Source: CALJFL01 sp963669435 (GTDB taxonomy: Bacteria; Pseudomonadota; Gammaproteobacteria; Pseudomonadales; Halieaceae). From it: 64,000 bases of DNA. Below, piece by piece: positions 1 to 8,044 of this stretch. Below the pieces are notes generated by a model, which did no database searches, was not told where the DNA came from, and was given only the letters and a program-made list of their open reading frames with translations. The position numbers and the translations under genes were made by a program. Position 1 is the stretch's first letter. The number at the start of each line of letters is the position of its first letter. The DNA lies in the NCBI GenBank assembly GCA_963669435.1, contig OY770025.1, positions 868,001 through 932,000 on the forward strand, read 5' to 3'.

Positions 1-1
1 T

Positions 2-1822
2 GCTGATTCAAAACGGGGCCTAGAAGCCACACCCCTCGTTATAGATGGCGTGATGTACACCACCAGTACCTGGTCGCGGGTGATGGCGCTGGATGCCAGT
101 AACGGCAAGCTGCTGTGGCAATACGACCCCAAGGTGCCGCGGGCCTGGGCCAAGCGGCTGTGCTGTGACGTGGTCAATCGCGGGGTGGCGGTACACGACG
201 GCAAAGTTTACCTGGGTACCCTGGACGGGCGGCTGATCGCACTGGATGCCGCTTCCGGCAAACCCGTCTGGGATGTCGATACACTTACTGATCGCTCCCT
301 GTGGTACTCCATTACCGGCGCACCGCGGATCGTCAAGGACATGGTTTTGATCGGCAATGGCGGCGCCGAATTCGGGGTACGCGGCTACGTGACTGCTTAC
401 GAGGCCAAAACCGGCGCCCAGCGCTGGCGTTTTTTCACTGTGCCCGATGCACCCGACAAACCTCATGAAAACCCCGAACTGGCGAGGGCCGCCAAGACCT
501 GGGACAACAACAGAGACTGGGTGGGCGGCGGCGGTACTGTGTGGGACTCCATGTCCTACGACCCCGATCTCAACCTGCTTTACGTGGGCACGGGCAACGG
601 TTCACCCTGGGCCCGCCACGCCCGCAGCCCCGCCGGGGGCGACAACCTGTTCCTGGCCTCAGTACTCGCGCTCAATCCTGACACTGGGCGCCTGGTATGG
701 CACTACCAGACCACGCCTGGTGACAACTGGGATTTCACTGCCACACAGCACATGATCCTCGCCGACCTGGAGATCGACGGTGAAAGCCGAAAGGTGTTGA
801 TGCAAGCCCCGAAAAACGGCTTTTTCTACGTGTTGGACCGGGAAAACGGTGAACTCATCTCGGCTGAGAACTATGTATTCACCAACTGGGCCAGCCATGT
901 CGACCTGAAAACCGGCAGACCCGTGGAAACCGGCCTGGGCGATTATGACAAGGAGGACCGCTACGTCTACCCCGCCCCACCCGGCGGCCACAATTGGCAG
1001 CCAATGGCTTTCAGTCCGGAAACCGGCCTGGTGTATTTTTCAGCTCGGGAGGCGGGATGGGTACACAGCAAACACGATGACAAGTGGTTCACCTATGGCG
1101 CCGAGAACATGGAAGCCCTGATCGGCGAGCAGGAACTACCCGTCGACTCCGGTTACCTGAAAGCCTGGGACCCGGTGAAACAGTCTCTGGCCTGGCAACA
1201 AACCCTGCCCAACATCTGGAACGGCGGCGTGCTGGCCACCGCCGGCGGCCTGGTTTTCCACGGTACCGCTACAGGTGAATTCTACGTATTGGACGCGTCG
1301 ACTGGCGAAGTTTTGAAACAAATCACCGTGGGCACCGGTATGATGGCTCCACCGATCAGCTACATGATTGATGGCATCCAGTACATTGCCTTTATGGCGG
1401 GCTGGGGCGGTCCGGCATTCAACACCCTGAATGGCGACGAGGCCCTGCTGCGCTACAGCAATGCCGGTCGAATAATGGCGTTCAAACTGGAAGGCGGCCC
1501 TGTGCCCCTACCCTCCCCTGTACCGCCACGCGGCCCAATCCCGGAGCAGCCTGACATCAAGGCGAATGCAGCCACGCTTGAAGAAGGTCGACTGCTGTAT
1601 GTCCGCAATTGTGGCAGCTGCCACGGCATGTACGGCAGCGACCCCATGCTCCCTGATCTGCGGCGGATGTCACCCGCCACTCACGCCCTGTTCACCCGCA
1701 TTGTGCTGGAAGGGCTCTATGAGAACGCCGGGATGGCCAGTTTCGCCGAGGACCTGGATGAAAAGCAGGTCGAATCCATCCGCGCCTACATCATTGACCT
1801 GGCCAACCGCACCCGGGAATAA
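2..1822 (+). CDS. PQQ-dependent alcohol dehydrogenase with C-terminal cytochrome c (5' end outside window)
   Basis: The reading frame is open to the left window edge, so the N-terminus and any signal peptide are missing; 606 residues are visible. Most of it is a PQQ beta-propeller: repeated Trp-docking-type segments (ALDASNGKLLWQYDP, ALDAASGKPVWDVDT) and a vicinal Cys pair (CC at bases 161-166), which in quinoprotein alcohol dehydrogenases forms the disulfide over PQQ. The last ~90 residues hold a cytochrome c domain with heme motif CGSCH near base 1612 and a later Met (NAGMASF) that could be the sixth ligand. This is the type I quinohemoprotein layout. Such enzymes oxidise alcohols in the periplasm and pass electrons to the respiratory chain. 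The following MaoC genes suggest a role in the same catabolic pathway; the substrate cannot be told from sequence. Confidence 0.93.
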   Translation, partial: ADSKRGLEATPLVIDGVMYTTSTWSRVMALDASNGKLLWQYDPKVPRAWAKRLCCDVVNRGVAVHDGKVYLGTLDGRLIALDAASGKPVWDVDTLTDRSLWYSITGAPRIVKDMVLIGNGGAEFGVRGYVTAYEAKTGAQRWRFFTVPDAPDKPHENPELARAAKTWDNNRDWVGGGGTVWDSMSYDPDLNLLYVGTGNGSPWARHARSPAGGDNLFLASVLALNPDTGRLVWHYQTTPGDNWDFTATQHMILADLEIDGESRKVLMQAPKNGFFYVLDRENGELISAENYVFTNWASHVDLKTGRPVETGLGDYDKEDRYVYPAPPGGHNWQPMAFSPETGLVYFSAREAGWVHSKHDDKWFTYGAENMEALIGEQELPVDSGYLKAWDPVKQSLAWQQTLPNIWNGGVLATAGGLVFHGTATGEFYVLDASTGEVLKQITVGTGMMAPPISYMIDGIQYIAFMAGWGGPAFNTLNGDEALLRYSNAGRIMAFKLEGGPVPLPSPVPPRGPIPEQPDIKANAATLEEGRLLYVRNCGSCHGMYGSDPMLPDLRRMSPATHALFTRIVLEGLYENAGMASFAEDLDEKQVESIRAYIIDLANRTRE

Positions 1823-1891
1823 CCAGCCGCAAGACTTGCACGCGGGAACAGCAAGCGCCATTATCCAGCCTGACTAACCGTGGAATAATGT

Positions 1892-2362
1892 ATGCCTGTT
1901 TACTGGGGTGACTTAAACGTTGGCGACAACTTCGTCACCACCCAATCCCTTACGCTTACCCGGGACGATATCCTGGAGTTTGCTGCCGAATTCGACCCAC
2001 AACCCTACCACCTGGATAAAGAGGCGGCAGAAAACTCTATCTTTGGCGGACTGTGTGCCAGTGGCTGGCAGGTGAGCGCCCTGATGATGCGCTTACTCAC
2101 TGACACCCTGCACGAGAGGGAAATCGCAATACTGGGCGTGGCCTCGGTGCAGCAGGTACGCTGGAAACTCCCGGTATTTGTCGACGACAGCCTCGACGCC
2201 CAGGTAACGATCACTGACAGCAACGAGGCTTCGGGACAGCCAGGGGTGGGCACTGTCGATGTCAATGTAGAAGTAACCAACCAGAACCAGGCACCGGTAA
2301 TCTCCGTGCAAAACCGCCTGCTGATTGCCCACGCACCAACGGAGGCCGCCCATGCACGATAG
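1892..2362 (+). CDS. MaoC-like (R)-specific enoyl-CoA hydratase, subunit 1
   Basis: This 156-residue protein has a single hotdog fold of the MaoC dehydratase family. The N-terminal part (VGDNFVTTQSLTLTRDDILEFAAEFDPQPYHLD) carries the typical hydratase-2 element with Asp and His in FDPQPYHLD, followed by the FGGLCASGWQ helix that lines the CoA pocket. It begins 69 bases after the PQQ dehydrogenase and overlaps the next gene by 11 bases. The downstream gene encodes a second MaoC-like protein, so the two may form a heteromeric hydratase, as is known for steroid side-chain hydratase ChsH1-ChsH2 in actinobacteria. The pairing and the pathway are inference. Confidence 0.88.
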   Translation: MPVYWGDLNVGDNFVTTQSLTLTRDDILEFAAEFDPQPYHLDKEAAENSIFGGLCASGWQVSALMMRLLTDTLHEREIAILGVASVQQVRWKLPVFVDDSLDAQVTITDSNEASGQPGVGTVDVNVEVTNQNQAPVISVQNRLLIAHAPTEAAHAR

Positions 2363-2849
2363 GCCCTATATTCGCAGCCGCTGGTTTGAAGACATTCCCG
2401 TCGGCGAATTCCATGTCTTCGGCTCACATACCTTCAGTGAGTTGGAAATCATTGAGTTCGGCAAGAAGTACGCGCCAGAGGTCTATCACACGGACCCGGT
2501 TGCGGCCCTGGATACCTACCACCGGGGCATCATCGCCTCCGGCTGGCACCTCACCGCGGTATGGATGCGGATGATGGTGGATTACATGGAACACTTCGCC
2601 CGCGGCGTGCAGGACGGTCGCCGTAATGGTGCAGGCCTCGGCCTGCAGGACCTTGAGTGGTTCGAGCCGGTCAGGCCGGGGCATACACTAATCTACACCT
2701 ACGAGATTATCGAAAAGTCTGACAAGGTGGTGCGAGATAAGTGGGGCATTATCAAGAGCCGCAATGAGGCTTTCAATCAGTACAACAATAAAGTGATGAG
2801 TTTTACGATTGATATTCTGGCGGAGCGGAATCCGGAGAGCCTTAGCTAA
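2352..2849 (+). CDS. MaoC-like hydratase, subunit 2
   Basis: A 165-residue hotdog protein related to the upstream gene: RSRWFEDIPVGE opening, FGKKYAPEVYHTD with the catalytic-type Tyr-His-Asp region, and a RGIIASGWHLTAVWMRM helix. The start at 2352 is chosen because GGAGG lies at 2341-2345 and the protein then begins directly at the family N-terminus; an upstream ATG at 2325 would add nine residues of no likeness. It overlaps its neighbour by 11 bases, so translation is probably coupled. The active-site segment differs from subunit 1 (APEVYHTD against DPQPYHLD), so only one of the two may be catalytic. It is the last gene before a 790-base non-coding stretch. Confidence 0.87.
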   Translation: MHDRPYIRSRWFEDIPVGEFHVFGSHTFSELEIIEFGKKYAPEVYHTDPVAALDTYHRGIIASGWHLTAVWMRMMVDYMEHFARGVQDGRRNGAGLGLQDLEWFEPVRPGHTLIYTYEIIEKSDKVVRDKWGIIKSRNEAFNQYNNKVMSFTIDILAERNPESLS

Positions 2850-2937
2850 AGGATCTCACCGAAGTTATTCATTCACTTGGCGACACGAATTTTTTCGGAA
2901 GATTCCAGCCGGGCATTCTTACAATATTTACTTGCGC

Positions 2938-3010
2938 GGACTCGCCGTGAATACATGCATGTAGGCTCGTGTCGCGGATGGCCGCCCCGACCATCCATGG
3001 CCTCAATAGT
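2938..3010 (+). repeat. Hairpin repeat, degenerate copy (core only)
   Basis: The core shares GCCGTGAATAC and CATGTAGGCTCG with the copy at 3125-3220, then diverges (TGTCGCGGATGGCC) before GGCCTCAA. Unlike the other two copies I see no long complementary arms around it, so it may be a decayed member. Orientation is the same as the second copy. Confidence 0.55.
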
Positions 3011-3124
3011 TTGACCAATTACTTTTCGAGCCGAAGCTTGGCGGCAGAGCTAGTAATAGACCAATGGGGAATACTGACCTGCGAATAAGTGGTATCGCTG
3101 ATCTAGAACTCTATCCGGCGCACC

Positions 3125-3220
3125 TTGAAGAAATACTTTCATGGACACGCCGTGAATACGTCCATGTAGGCTCGTATCGGCCGTCCCTGGCCTCAACGGT
3201 CCAGGAAAGTATTTCTTCAA
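3125..3220 (+). repeat. Conserved-loop hairpin repeat, copy 2, with perfect 16-bp arms
   Basis: Arms TTGAAGAAATACTTTC (3125-3140) and GAAAGTATTTCTTCAA (3205-3220) are perfect reverse complements and enclose a 64-base core containing CGCCGTGAATACGTCCATG, GGCTCGTATCGGCCGTCC and GGCCTCAACGG. Within the core ATGGAC and GTCCAT form an inner inverted repeat. The arms are unlike those of the copy at 3449-3546, although the cores are nearly the same. The unit could be a transcript-end hairpin or a non-autonomous mobile element. Confidence 0.8.
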
Positions 3221-3448
3221 CGCACGCCTCGGTTTAGTGCGACATTTAGTTCATGAGGCGTATTCAAACTTCTATTAACAAGGGCTGTTCACTGGCAAAA
3301 GAGGGAGGCCCGTAGGGCGCGGGCAGATCGCAAAGCCGGGGAACTCGTAGAAAACATAACCCTTCGCTAGTCCGAACAATCGCGGGACCATGTCTCTTCA
3401 GGCCGGTCGTACTCACCAGTTCCACCTTCTCTACGCAGCCAGGCGTCG

Positions 3449-3546
3449 ACTCGAGAAGTACTTGCGCAGACCGTTGAGGCCAGGGACGGCCGATACGAGC
3501 CTACATGGACGTATTCACGGCGTGTCGGCGCAAGTACTTCTTGAGT
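3449..3546 (-). repeat. Conserved-loop hairpin repeat, copy 3, reversed, with 19-bp arms
   Basis: The core is the reverse complement of copy 2 (TTGAGGCCAGGGACGGCC ... GTATTCACGGCGTGTC). Its arms, ACTCGAGAAGTACTTGCGC at 3449-3467 and GCGCAAGTACTTCTTGAGT at 3528-3546, are complementary with one mismatch and do not resemble the arms of copy 2. Its reversed orientation matches that of the iorAB genes whose 3' end lies 91 bases away. Confidence 0.8.
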
Positions 3547-3636
3547 TGATGCCGATTACGAAGTGCCAGATCAAAGTAGCGAACACCACATAAACTACGA
3601 TGAGCCCATGCCGAGAGCTAAGAGACCAACAGATAG

Positions 3637-5118
3637 CTACGCCGCCAGCGCCTCAGCAAACGCCTCCCCAGCATCATCCCCCAACGCACTGGTCCGCAAG
3701 CTACGTACTACTGGCGCAGAGACCGTACCATCCTGCTCAACCCGATCGAGTATCTCCAGCATCTGCGCCGTCGTGCGCGCGCGGGTATCGCCATAGCCCT
3801 TCACCAGTCGGCCACACAAGGCAATCTCCAGCGCCAACTCCGGGTCACGTTGCGTGGCGGTACGCACTGCCAGCAGCCAGCGATCGATCATCGCTTGCTC
3901 ATGCTGGTACCCGAGCATCCCGCGGCGAAAACGCCGCAGGCTGGCCAGGAAACGTAATGCGAGGTAGATCGTGATTGTGTTGGTACGCAGCTTCTTGCCG
4001 CCGGTGAACAGATTGAGGAAGCTTCGGCAAGCGGACGAACTCATCATCCACTGCCCCAGAGAAGGCGGCATGATGGACGTCATCTCTTCCACGCGGGGTC
4101 GGAAGAACTCAGTGACATCAAACAGCTGATCGGATTCAGCCTTAACCTCGTCGCGCACTTTTTCCATACGCACAGCGCGAGTTTTAAACTGCGCTACCCG
4201 CGGAATGTCCTCGAAGCACATCCACAGCGCCAGGTAGCGGCTCGCCTCACGCGTCAGTAGAAAGTCCTGGTCCTCATTGTCCAGCGCCAAAATGGCGCGC
4301 GCCTCTTCCAGATACTGGCTGGCGTAGTCGTAGTCCTGGTAATCAACACACTTGGCGATACCGTGATAAAGGGTCTCCTGGCAGGCGACAGGGAAGTCAT
4401 GTAAACGCTGCAACAACTCGTTGCCGCGGGCGGTCTTGCCACTGGGCACGGTGAATACGGGCAGTGCCTCGGGCTGGAAATGCTCAACTCCGCCCGACAC
4501 CGCCTGCTGGTAGCTGGCCTCAAAGGCAGCGAGATTGGTATCAACCGCCTTGCCGGTAGCGGTTATCACCGCCTCGAAACTTTCCTTGGCAAAGGGCATC
4601 ACGCCGGACCCGGCCAGTGCACCGAGCAGTACCGAGGAAATGACCGAGTTGTGTTTGTTGGCAAGGGCCAGCATATCGTAGTGGATATAGGACTTTGCGT
4701 AGCGGCCGGCAATATCTCGCAATACGTCTGGGTCAATGGTGCCGTCACCGAGCTCAGTTTTCTCGGCGATACTGTAGACGCGGTGGTCGGAGGCAATCAG
4801 TGTGGTTTTATCAGCGCTCACGAAACCACGCTGCACCATGCGCGCGGCCTCGGCGACCTCCGAGGCAATGGCGATATCGATATCACCCTGGGCCGGGAAC
4901 AGCGACATTACCGGCTGCTGCTCATCCAACTGATCACGAGGGAAGAATTCCAGGTAGTAAATTGTCGCGCCGGTTCGCTGCGCGACGCCGGCCAGCGAAG
5001 TACTCTGGCACAACCAGTTCTCGCGCTCGGCAACATCGATCACCCAATTGGTGAATACGCCCCCGCCTTCGCCGCCCAGCGCGGCCGCTACCATGTTGAT
5101 GGTGTTTTTGTCGCTCAC
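3637..5118 (-). CDS. iorB: Indolepyruvate ferredoxin oxidoreductase, beta subunit
   Basis: This 493-residue protein opens with the pyruvate-ferredoxin-oxidoreductase gamma-type domain (about residues 10-200; AALGGEGGGVFTNWVIDVAE, TSLAGVAQRTGATIYYLEF) and continues with a long C-terminal alpha-helical extension (roughly 210-480) typical of the larger proteobacterial IorB type. With IorA it would oxidatively decarboxylate aryl-pyruvates such as indolepyruvate to aryl-acetyl-CoA and pass electrons to ferredoxin in the cytoplasm. Its start overlaps the end of iorA by four bases (ATGA type), so the two are translationally coupled. It points towards the hairpin repeats at 2938-3546, which may hold its transcript end. 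Confidence 0.92.
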   Translation of the reverse strand: MSDKNTINMVAAALGGEGGGVFTNWVIDVAERENWLCQSTSLAGVAQRTGATIYYLEFFPRDQLDEQQPVMSLFPAQGDIDIAIASEVAEAARMVQRGFVSADKTTLIASDHRVYSIAEKTELGDGTIDPDVLRDIAGRYAKSYIHYDMLALANKHNSVISSVLLGALAGSGVMPFAKESFEAVITATGKAVDTNLAAFEASYQQAVSGGVEHFQPEALPVFTVPSGKTARGNELLQRLHDFPVACQETLYHGIAKCVDYQDYDYASQYLEEARAILALDNEDQDFLLTREASRYLALWMCFEDIPRVAQFKTRAVRMEKVRDEVKAESDQLFDVTEFFRPRVEEMTSIMPPSLGQWMMSSSACRSFLNLFTGGKKLRTNTITIYLALRFLASLRRFRRGMLGYQHEQAMIDRWLLAVRTATQRDPELALEIALCGRLVKGYGDTRARTTAQMLEILDRVEQDGTVSAPVVRSLRTSALGDDAGEAFAEALAA

Positions 5119-7304
5119 AGTGCTCTGGCCTCGCGCTTGCGTTCGTCACGGGTCTGGAACCAGCCAATGACAGACTGACGGAATCCGCCCACTAAGCGGT
5201 CCCAGGTGCTGGGGTTGTAGATCAGGTCGACGCGGGAGAACGACGGACAAAGGATGGCCGCGTGCGCATTGCTACCGCAAACGCCACAGCCGACACAACT
5301 ATTATCGACATACGAAACCGGATCTTCGCGTAGCGGATCCGGGTTGGGCTTGATGGTCAGCGACGGACAACCGGAGATCCGGATACAGGCATGGTCGCCA
5401 GTACAGGTTTCGCTGTCGACCATAAATCGTGCACGCTTGGTGCGACGACCCTCGTTTATCGACTTTTTCAGTAACGGTTTAATGCGCCGCTGCCGGTTCA
5501 GCATGCACTCGCCTTCGGCGATGATCACTTTGAGCCCAGGCTCTGGCGTCGTCAGCGCATCGCGAAGGGTCTGCTTCATGCTGTCGATACTGTAGGTGCT
5601 CACGGTGCGGATCCATTTCACCCCGGCTCCCCGGCAAGCATCCTCGATCGGCTGCTCGTCATCTCGACCCGGCGCATCGGCATCGATGGTGGTGGCAATG
5701 ATCTTGTTCGGCTCTACCAGGGAAGGGATATCCTGTCCGCCAGTCGCCGCAGAGTAGCCATTGTCGACCACGATAAGCACTCCATCGTGCTTGTTGAATA
5801 CCGCACTGGTCACGCCAGTGCTCAGGCCGTTATGCCAGAAGCCTCCATCGCCCATGATGCTGATCGCCTTATGCGGCAACGTATGGCGGATACCTGAAGA
5901 ACTGGCCAGGGAAAGGCCATAGCCCATGATGGTATTACCCAGGTTGAACGGCGCCAGCGTGGCGAAGGAGTGGCAGCCAATATCAGAGCTGATGTGGAAC
6001 GGGCCCAGTTCCTTCTGTACCTGCTTGATGGCCGAGAACAAGGGCCGCTCGGGGCACCCTGTACACAGCCCGGAGGGGCGCGGGGGCACATTATCCAACA
6101 GGGTATTATGGTCATCGTCAGTGAGCGTTGACTGCAGGTTCTTCACCTGCTCGGAACTCATGCGCAGGGAGATATCTGCGAGTCCCGCACTCTCAACAAA
6201 GCGGGTGATACCCAGCAACATGGCCTGGCCGGTATACTCCCCCGCCATCGGCATCACGTCTTTGCCGAAAATCCGGGTTTGTACATCCGCTCTTCTCAAG
6301 ACAGTGCTGATGCCCTGTTCAACATACTCGGGCTGGCCTTCCTCCAGCACCAGCACCTGCTTCTTGCCGATACAGAAATCAACCAGTTCATCCGGGACCA
6401 GCGGGTAGGCCACGTTCATCACGTAGATTGGAATGTCTGCGTTGCCAAACACATCAGAAAGTCCCTGACGCTGCAGCGCACGGATTACCGTGTTGTAGCA
6501 TCCACCCTGCACAATAATGCCGAGATCTGAGTGGCGACCTTCAAAAAACTCGTTGAGCTTTTCTTTTCGGATGAAGTCGATGGCGGCCGGTAGGCGATCG
6601 GCGATCTTGTCCTGTTCATGCTGGTAAACGTGCGGCGGTAGGATGATTTTCTCCGCCTCGCGATTAGGCTGGACGGGGTTGCTGTCACTAAACTGTGGGG
6701 CCTTGTTATCTCGCGCGACAAATTCGCCGGTCACGTGACATCCGCGGATACGCATCATATAGAACAAGGGGGTATTGCTTGCCTCCGATAACTGAAACCC
6801 TTTTTCTACCATGTCCACAATGCTGGTCAGGTTGGGGCGCGGGTCCAACAGCCACATCTGGGCTTTCATGGCAAAGGCATAGGTACGTTCCTGCATAATG
6901 CTGGAGCCTTCACCATAGTCCTCACCCACAATCACCATGGCGCCACCCGTCACACCGCTGGAGGCAAGATTGGACAGCGCATCCGAGGCCACATTAGTGC
7001 CGACAACAGATTTCCAGGTAACCGCACCACGCAACGGATAATTGACCGATGCACTGAGCATGGCCGCGGCGGTTGCCTCGCTGCCACTGGCCTCAAAGTG
7101 CACGCCCAACTCACCTAGGATCTCCTGGGCATCGTTGAGCACATCCATCAGGTGGGAAATGGGTGAACCCTGGTAGCCTCCCACGTAGGAAACACCGGAC
7201 TGCAGCAGGGCTTTGGTAATGGCCAGGATGCCTTCACCCTTGAACAGCTCCCCTTCTCCGGCACGAAGCTTTAATACCTCGTGTGCAAATGAACGCTCTG
7301 CCAT
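5115..7304 (-). CDS. iorA: Indolepyruvate ferredoxin oxidoreductase, alpha subunit
   Basis: A 729-residue subunit with the expected order: N-terminal pyrimidine-binding thiamine diphosphate domain (GYQGSPISHLMDVL near residue 45), transketolase-C-like middle part, PP-binding domain (GDGGFWHNGLSTGV and VVDNGYSAATGGQ, about 490-530), and a C-terminal ferredoxin-like part with Cys clusters (CTGDHACIRISGC and CVGCGVCGSNAHAAILC) for iron-sulfur centres. The CTGCPERPLF segment near residue 410 is a family signature. It is the first gene of the iorAB pair and is divergent from the RidA gene. It probably feeds aryl-CoA into the neighbouring acyl-CoA pathway or serves aromatic amino acid breakdown; that link is inferred from position only. 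Confidence 0.95.
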   Translation of the reverse strand: MAERSFAHEVLKLRAGEGELFKGEGILAITKALLQSGVSYVGGYQGSPISHLMDVLNDAQEILGELGVHFEASGSEATAAAMLSASVNYPLRGAVTWKSVVGTNVASDALSNLASSGVTGGAMVIVGEDYGEGSSIMQERTYAFAMKAQMWLLDPRPNLTSIVDMVEKGFQLSEASNTPLFYMMRIRGCHVTGEFVARDNKAPQFSDSNPVQPNREAEKIILPPHVYQHEQDKIADRLPAAIDFIRKEKLNEFFEGRHSDLGIIVQGGCYNTVIRALQRQGLSDVFGNADIPIYVMNVAYPLVPDELVDFCIGKKQVLVLEEGQPEYVEQGISTVLRRADVQTRIFGKDVMPMAGEYTGQAMLLGITRFVESAGLADISLRMSSEQVKNLQSTLTDDDHNTLLDNVPPRPSGLCTGCPERPLFSAIKQVQKELGPFHISSDIGCHSFATLAPFNLGNTIMGYGLSLASSSGIRHTLPHKAISIMGDGGFWHNGLSTGVTSAVFNKHDGVLIVVDNGYSAATGGQDIPSLVEPNKIIATTIDADAPGRDDEQPIEDACRGAGVKWIRTVSTYSIDSMKQTLRDALTTPEPGLKVIIAEGECMLNRQRRIKPLLKKSINEGRRTKRARFMVDSETCTGDHACIRISGCPSLTIKPNPDPLREDPVSYVDNSCVGCGVCGSNAHAAILCPSFSRVDLIYNPSTWDRLVGGFRQSVIGWFQTRDERKREARAL

Positions 7305-7505
7305 AACGCTAGCTTCCAGTTAATAGCGCGGACATACGCACGGTGCTACTCATGCCGCAGTGAATGTTTTGCCGCGCAGTAATCAGGGTGGAACCGGTGA
7401 CGAAGGGCTGCAGTGCATCGGTACTCAACGTGACTTCCTCATAAACAATAGCCAGATAAGATTTGTCCACCAGGCGGGTGAAGTCAAATACACAATTGGC
7501 TGGAA

Positions 7506-7529
7506 TATATTTTAAGTTTAAAATATAAT
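7506..7529. promoter_or_regulatory. AT-rich perfect palindrome overlapping a -10-like box in the iorA/RidA divergent region
   Basis: TATATTTTAA (7506-7515) and TTAAAATATA (7518-7527) are perfect inverted arms separated by GT. A TATAAT hexamer at 7524-7529 overlaps the right arm and lies 34 bases before the RidA start at 7563. This looks like an operator for a dimeric repressor laid over a promoter. I see no convincing -35 box and no regulator gene next to it. Confidence 0.4.
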
Positions 7530-7562
7530 GCTGGCAATCGCAAATATCGACAGGCATTACGA

Positions 7563-7967
7563 ATGCACACACAGCCGCACACACAGTTATTGCCCGAGGG
7601 TTGGCCCAGGCCAAAAGGTTATGCCAACGGAGTCCAGGCCGGTGCCGGTAACCGCATCTATATCGGCGGCCAGATCGGCTGGAACTCGGAATGTGTATTC
7701 GAAACCGACGATTTTGTCGCCCAGGTTAAACAGGCGTTGGTCAACATCAGGGACGTACTGGAGACCGCAGGCGCTGGGCCGGAGCACATGGTCAGAATGA
7801 CCTGGTACATCACCGATAAACCCGCTTACACACAGAACCTTCGGGAAATCGGCGCAGCCTATCGCGAGGTGATGGGAAAGAATTTTCCCGCCATGTCAGT
7901 GGTGCAGGTAGTTGCCCTCATCGAAGATGAAGCTAAAGTAGAGATTGAGGTCACCGCTGAGCGGTAG
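7563..7967 (+). CDS. RidA/YjgF/UK114 family protein lacking the catalytic-type Arg
   Basis: 134 residues across the whole Rid fold (chorismate-mutase-like barrel): RIYIGGQIGWNSE, QVKQALVNIRDVLETAGAGPEHMVRMTWYITD and the C-terminal VQVVALIEDEAKVEIEVTA. RidA enzymes hydrolyse reactive enamine/imine intermediates with a conserved Arg in a PARSxVxV context; here that context reads FPAMSVVQV, with Met at residue 111 in place of Arg. It is therefore probably one of the Rid subfamilies found in catabolic clusters rather than a housekeeping deaminase. It lies divergent from iorAB and 77 bases before the acyl-CoA ligase. The start has only a weak ribosome site. Confidence 0.85.
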   Translation: MHTQPHTQLLPEGWPRPKGYANGVQAGAGNRIYIGGQIGWNSECVFETDDFVAQVKQALVNIRDVLETAGAGPEHMVRMTWYITDKPAYTQNLREIGAAYREVMGKNFPAMSVVQVVALIEDEAKVEIEVTAER

Positions 7968-8044
7968 TCCCAGCGTTAACCCGGCTATTCGCATTCCGCA
8001 GTACCAATCAGAATGGTATCAACAAACATAGTATCAATAAGTAA

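Larger units (their letters stand above)
2850..3636. other. Non-coding region carrying three related hairpin repeats
   Basis: This stretch of nearly 790 bases separates the MaoC genes from the end of iorB on the opposite strand. I find no convincing gene: the short open frames run through the repeats. It holds three copies of a core of about 60 bases (2938-3010, 3125-3220, 3449-3546), listed separately. The segments 3011-3124 and 3221-3448 show nothing I can assign. Confidence 0.7.

Noticed and set aside
3390..3593. Short open frame of 67 codons next to iorB.
   Set aside because: It runs through the hairpin repeat at 3449-3546 and has no ribosome site or family likeness.
7309..7614. Minus-strand frame of 101 codons directly upstream of iorA.
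   Set aside because: It overlaps the RidA start and the palindromic promoter region; no domain recognised.
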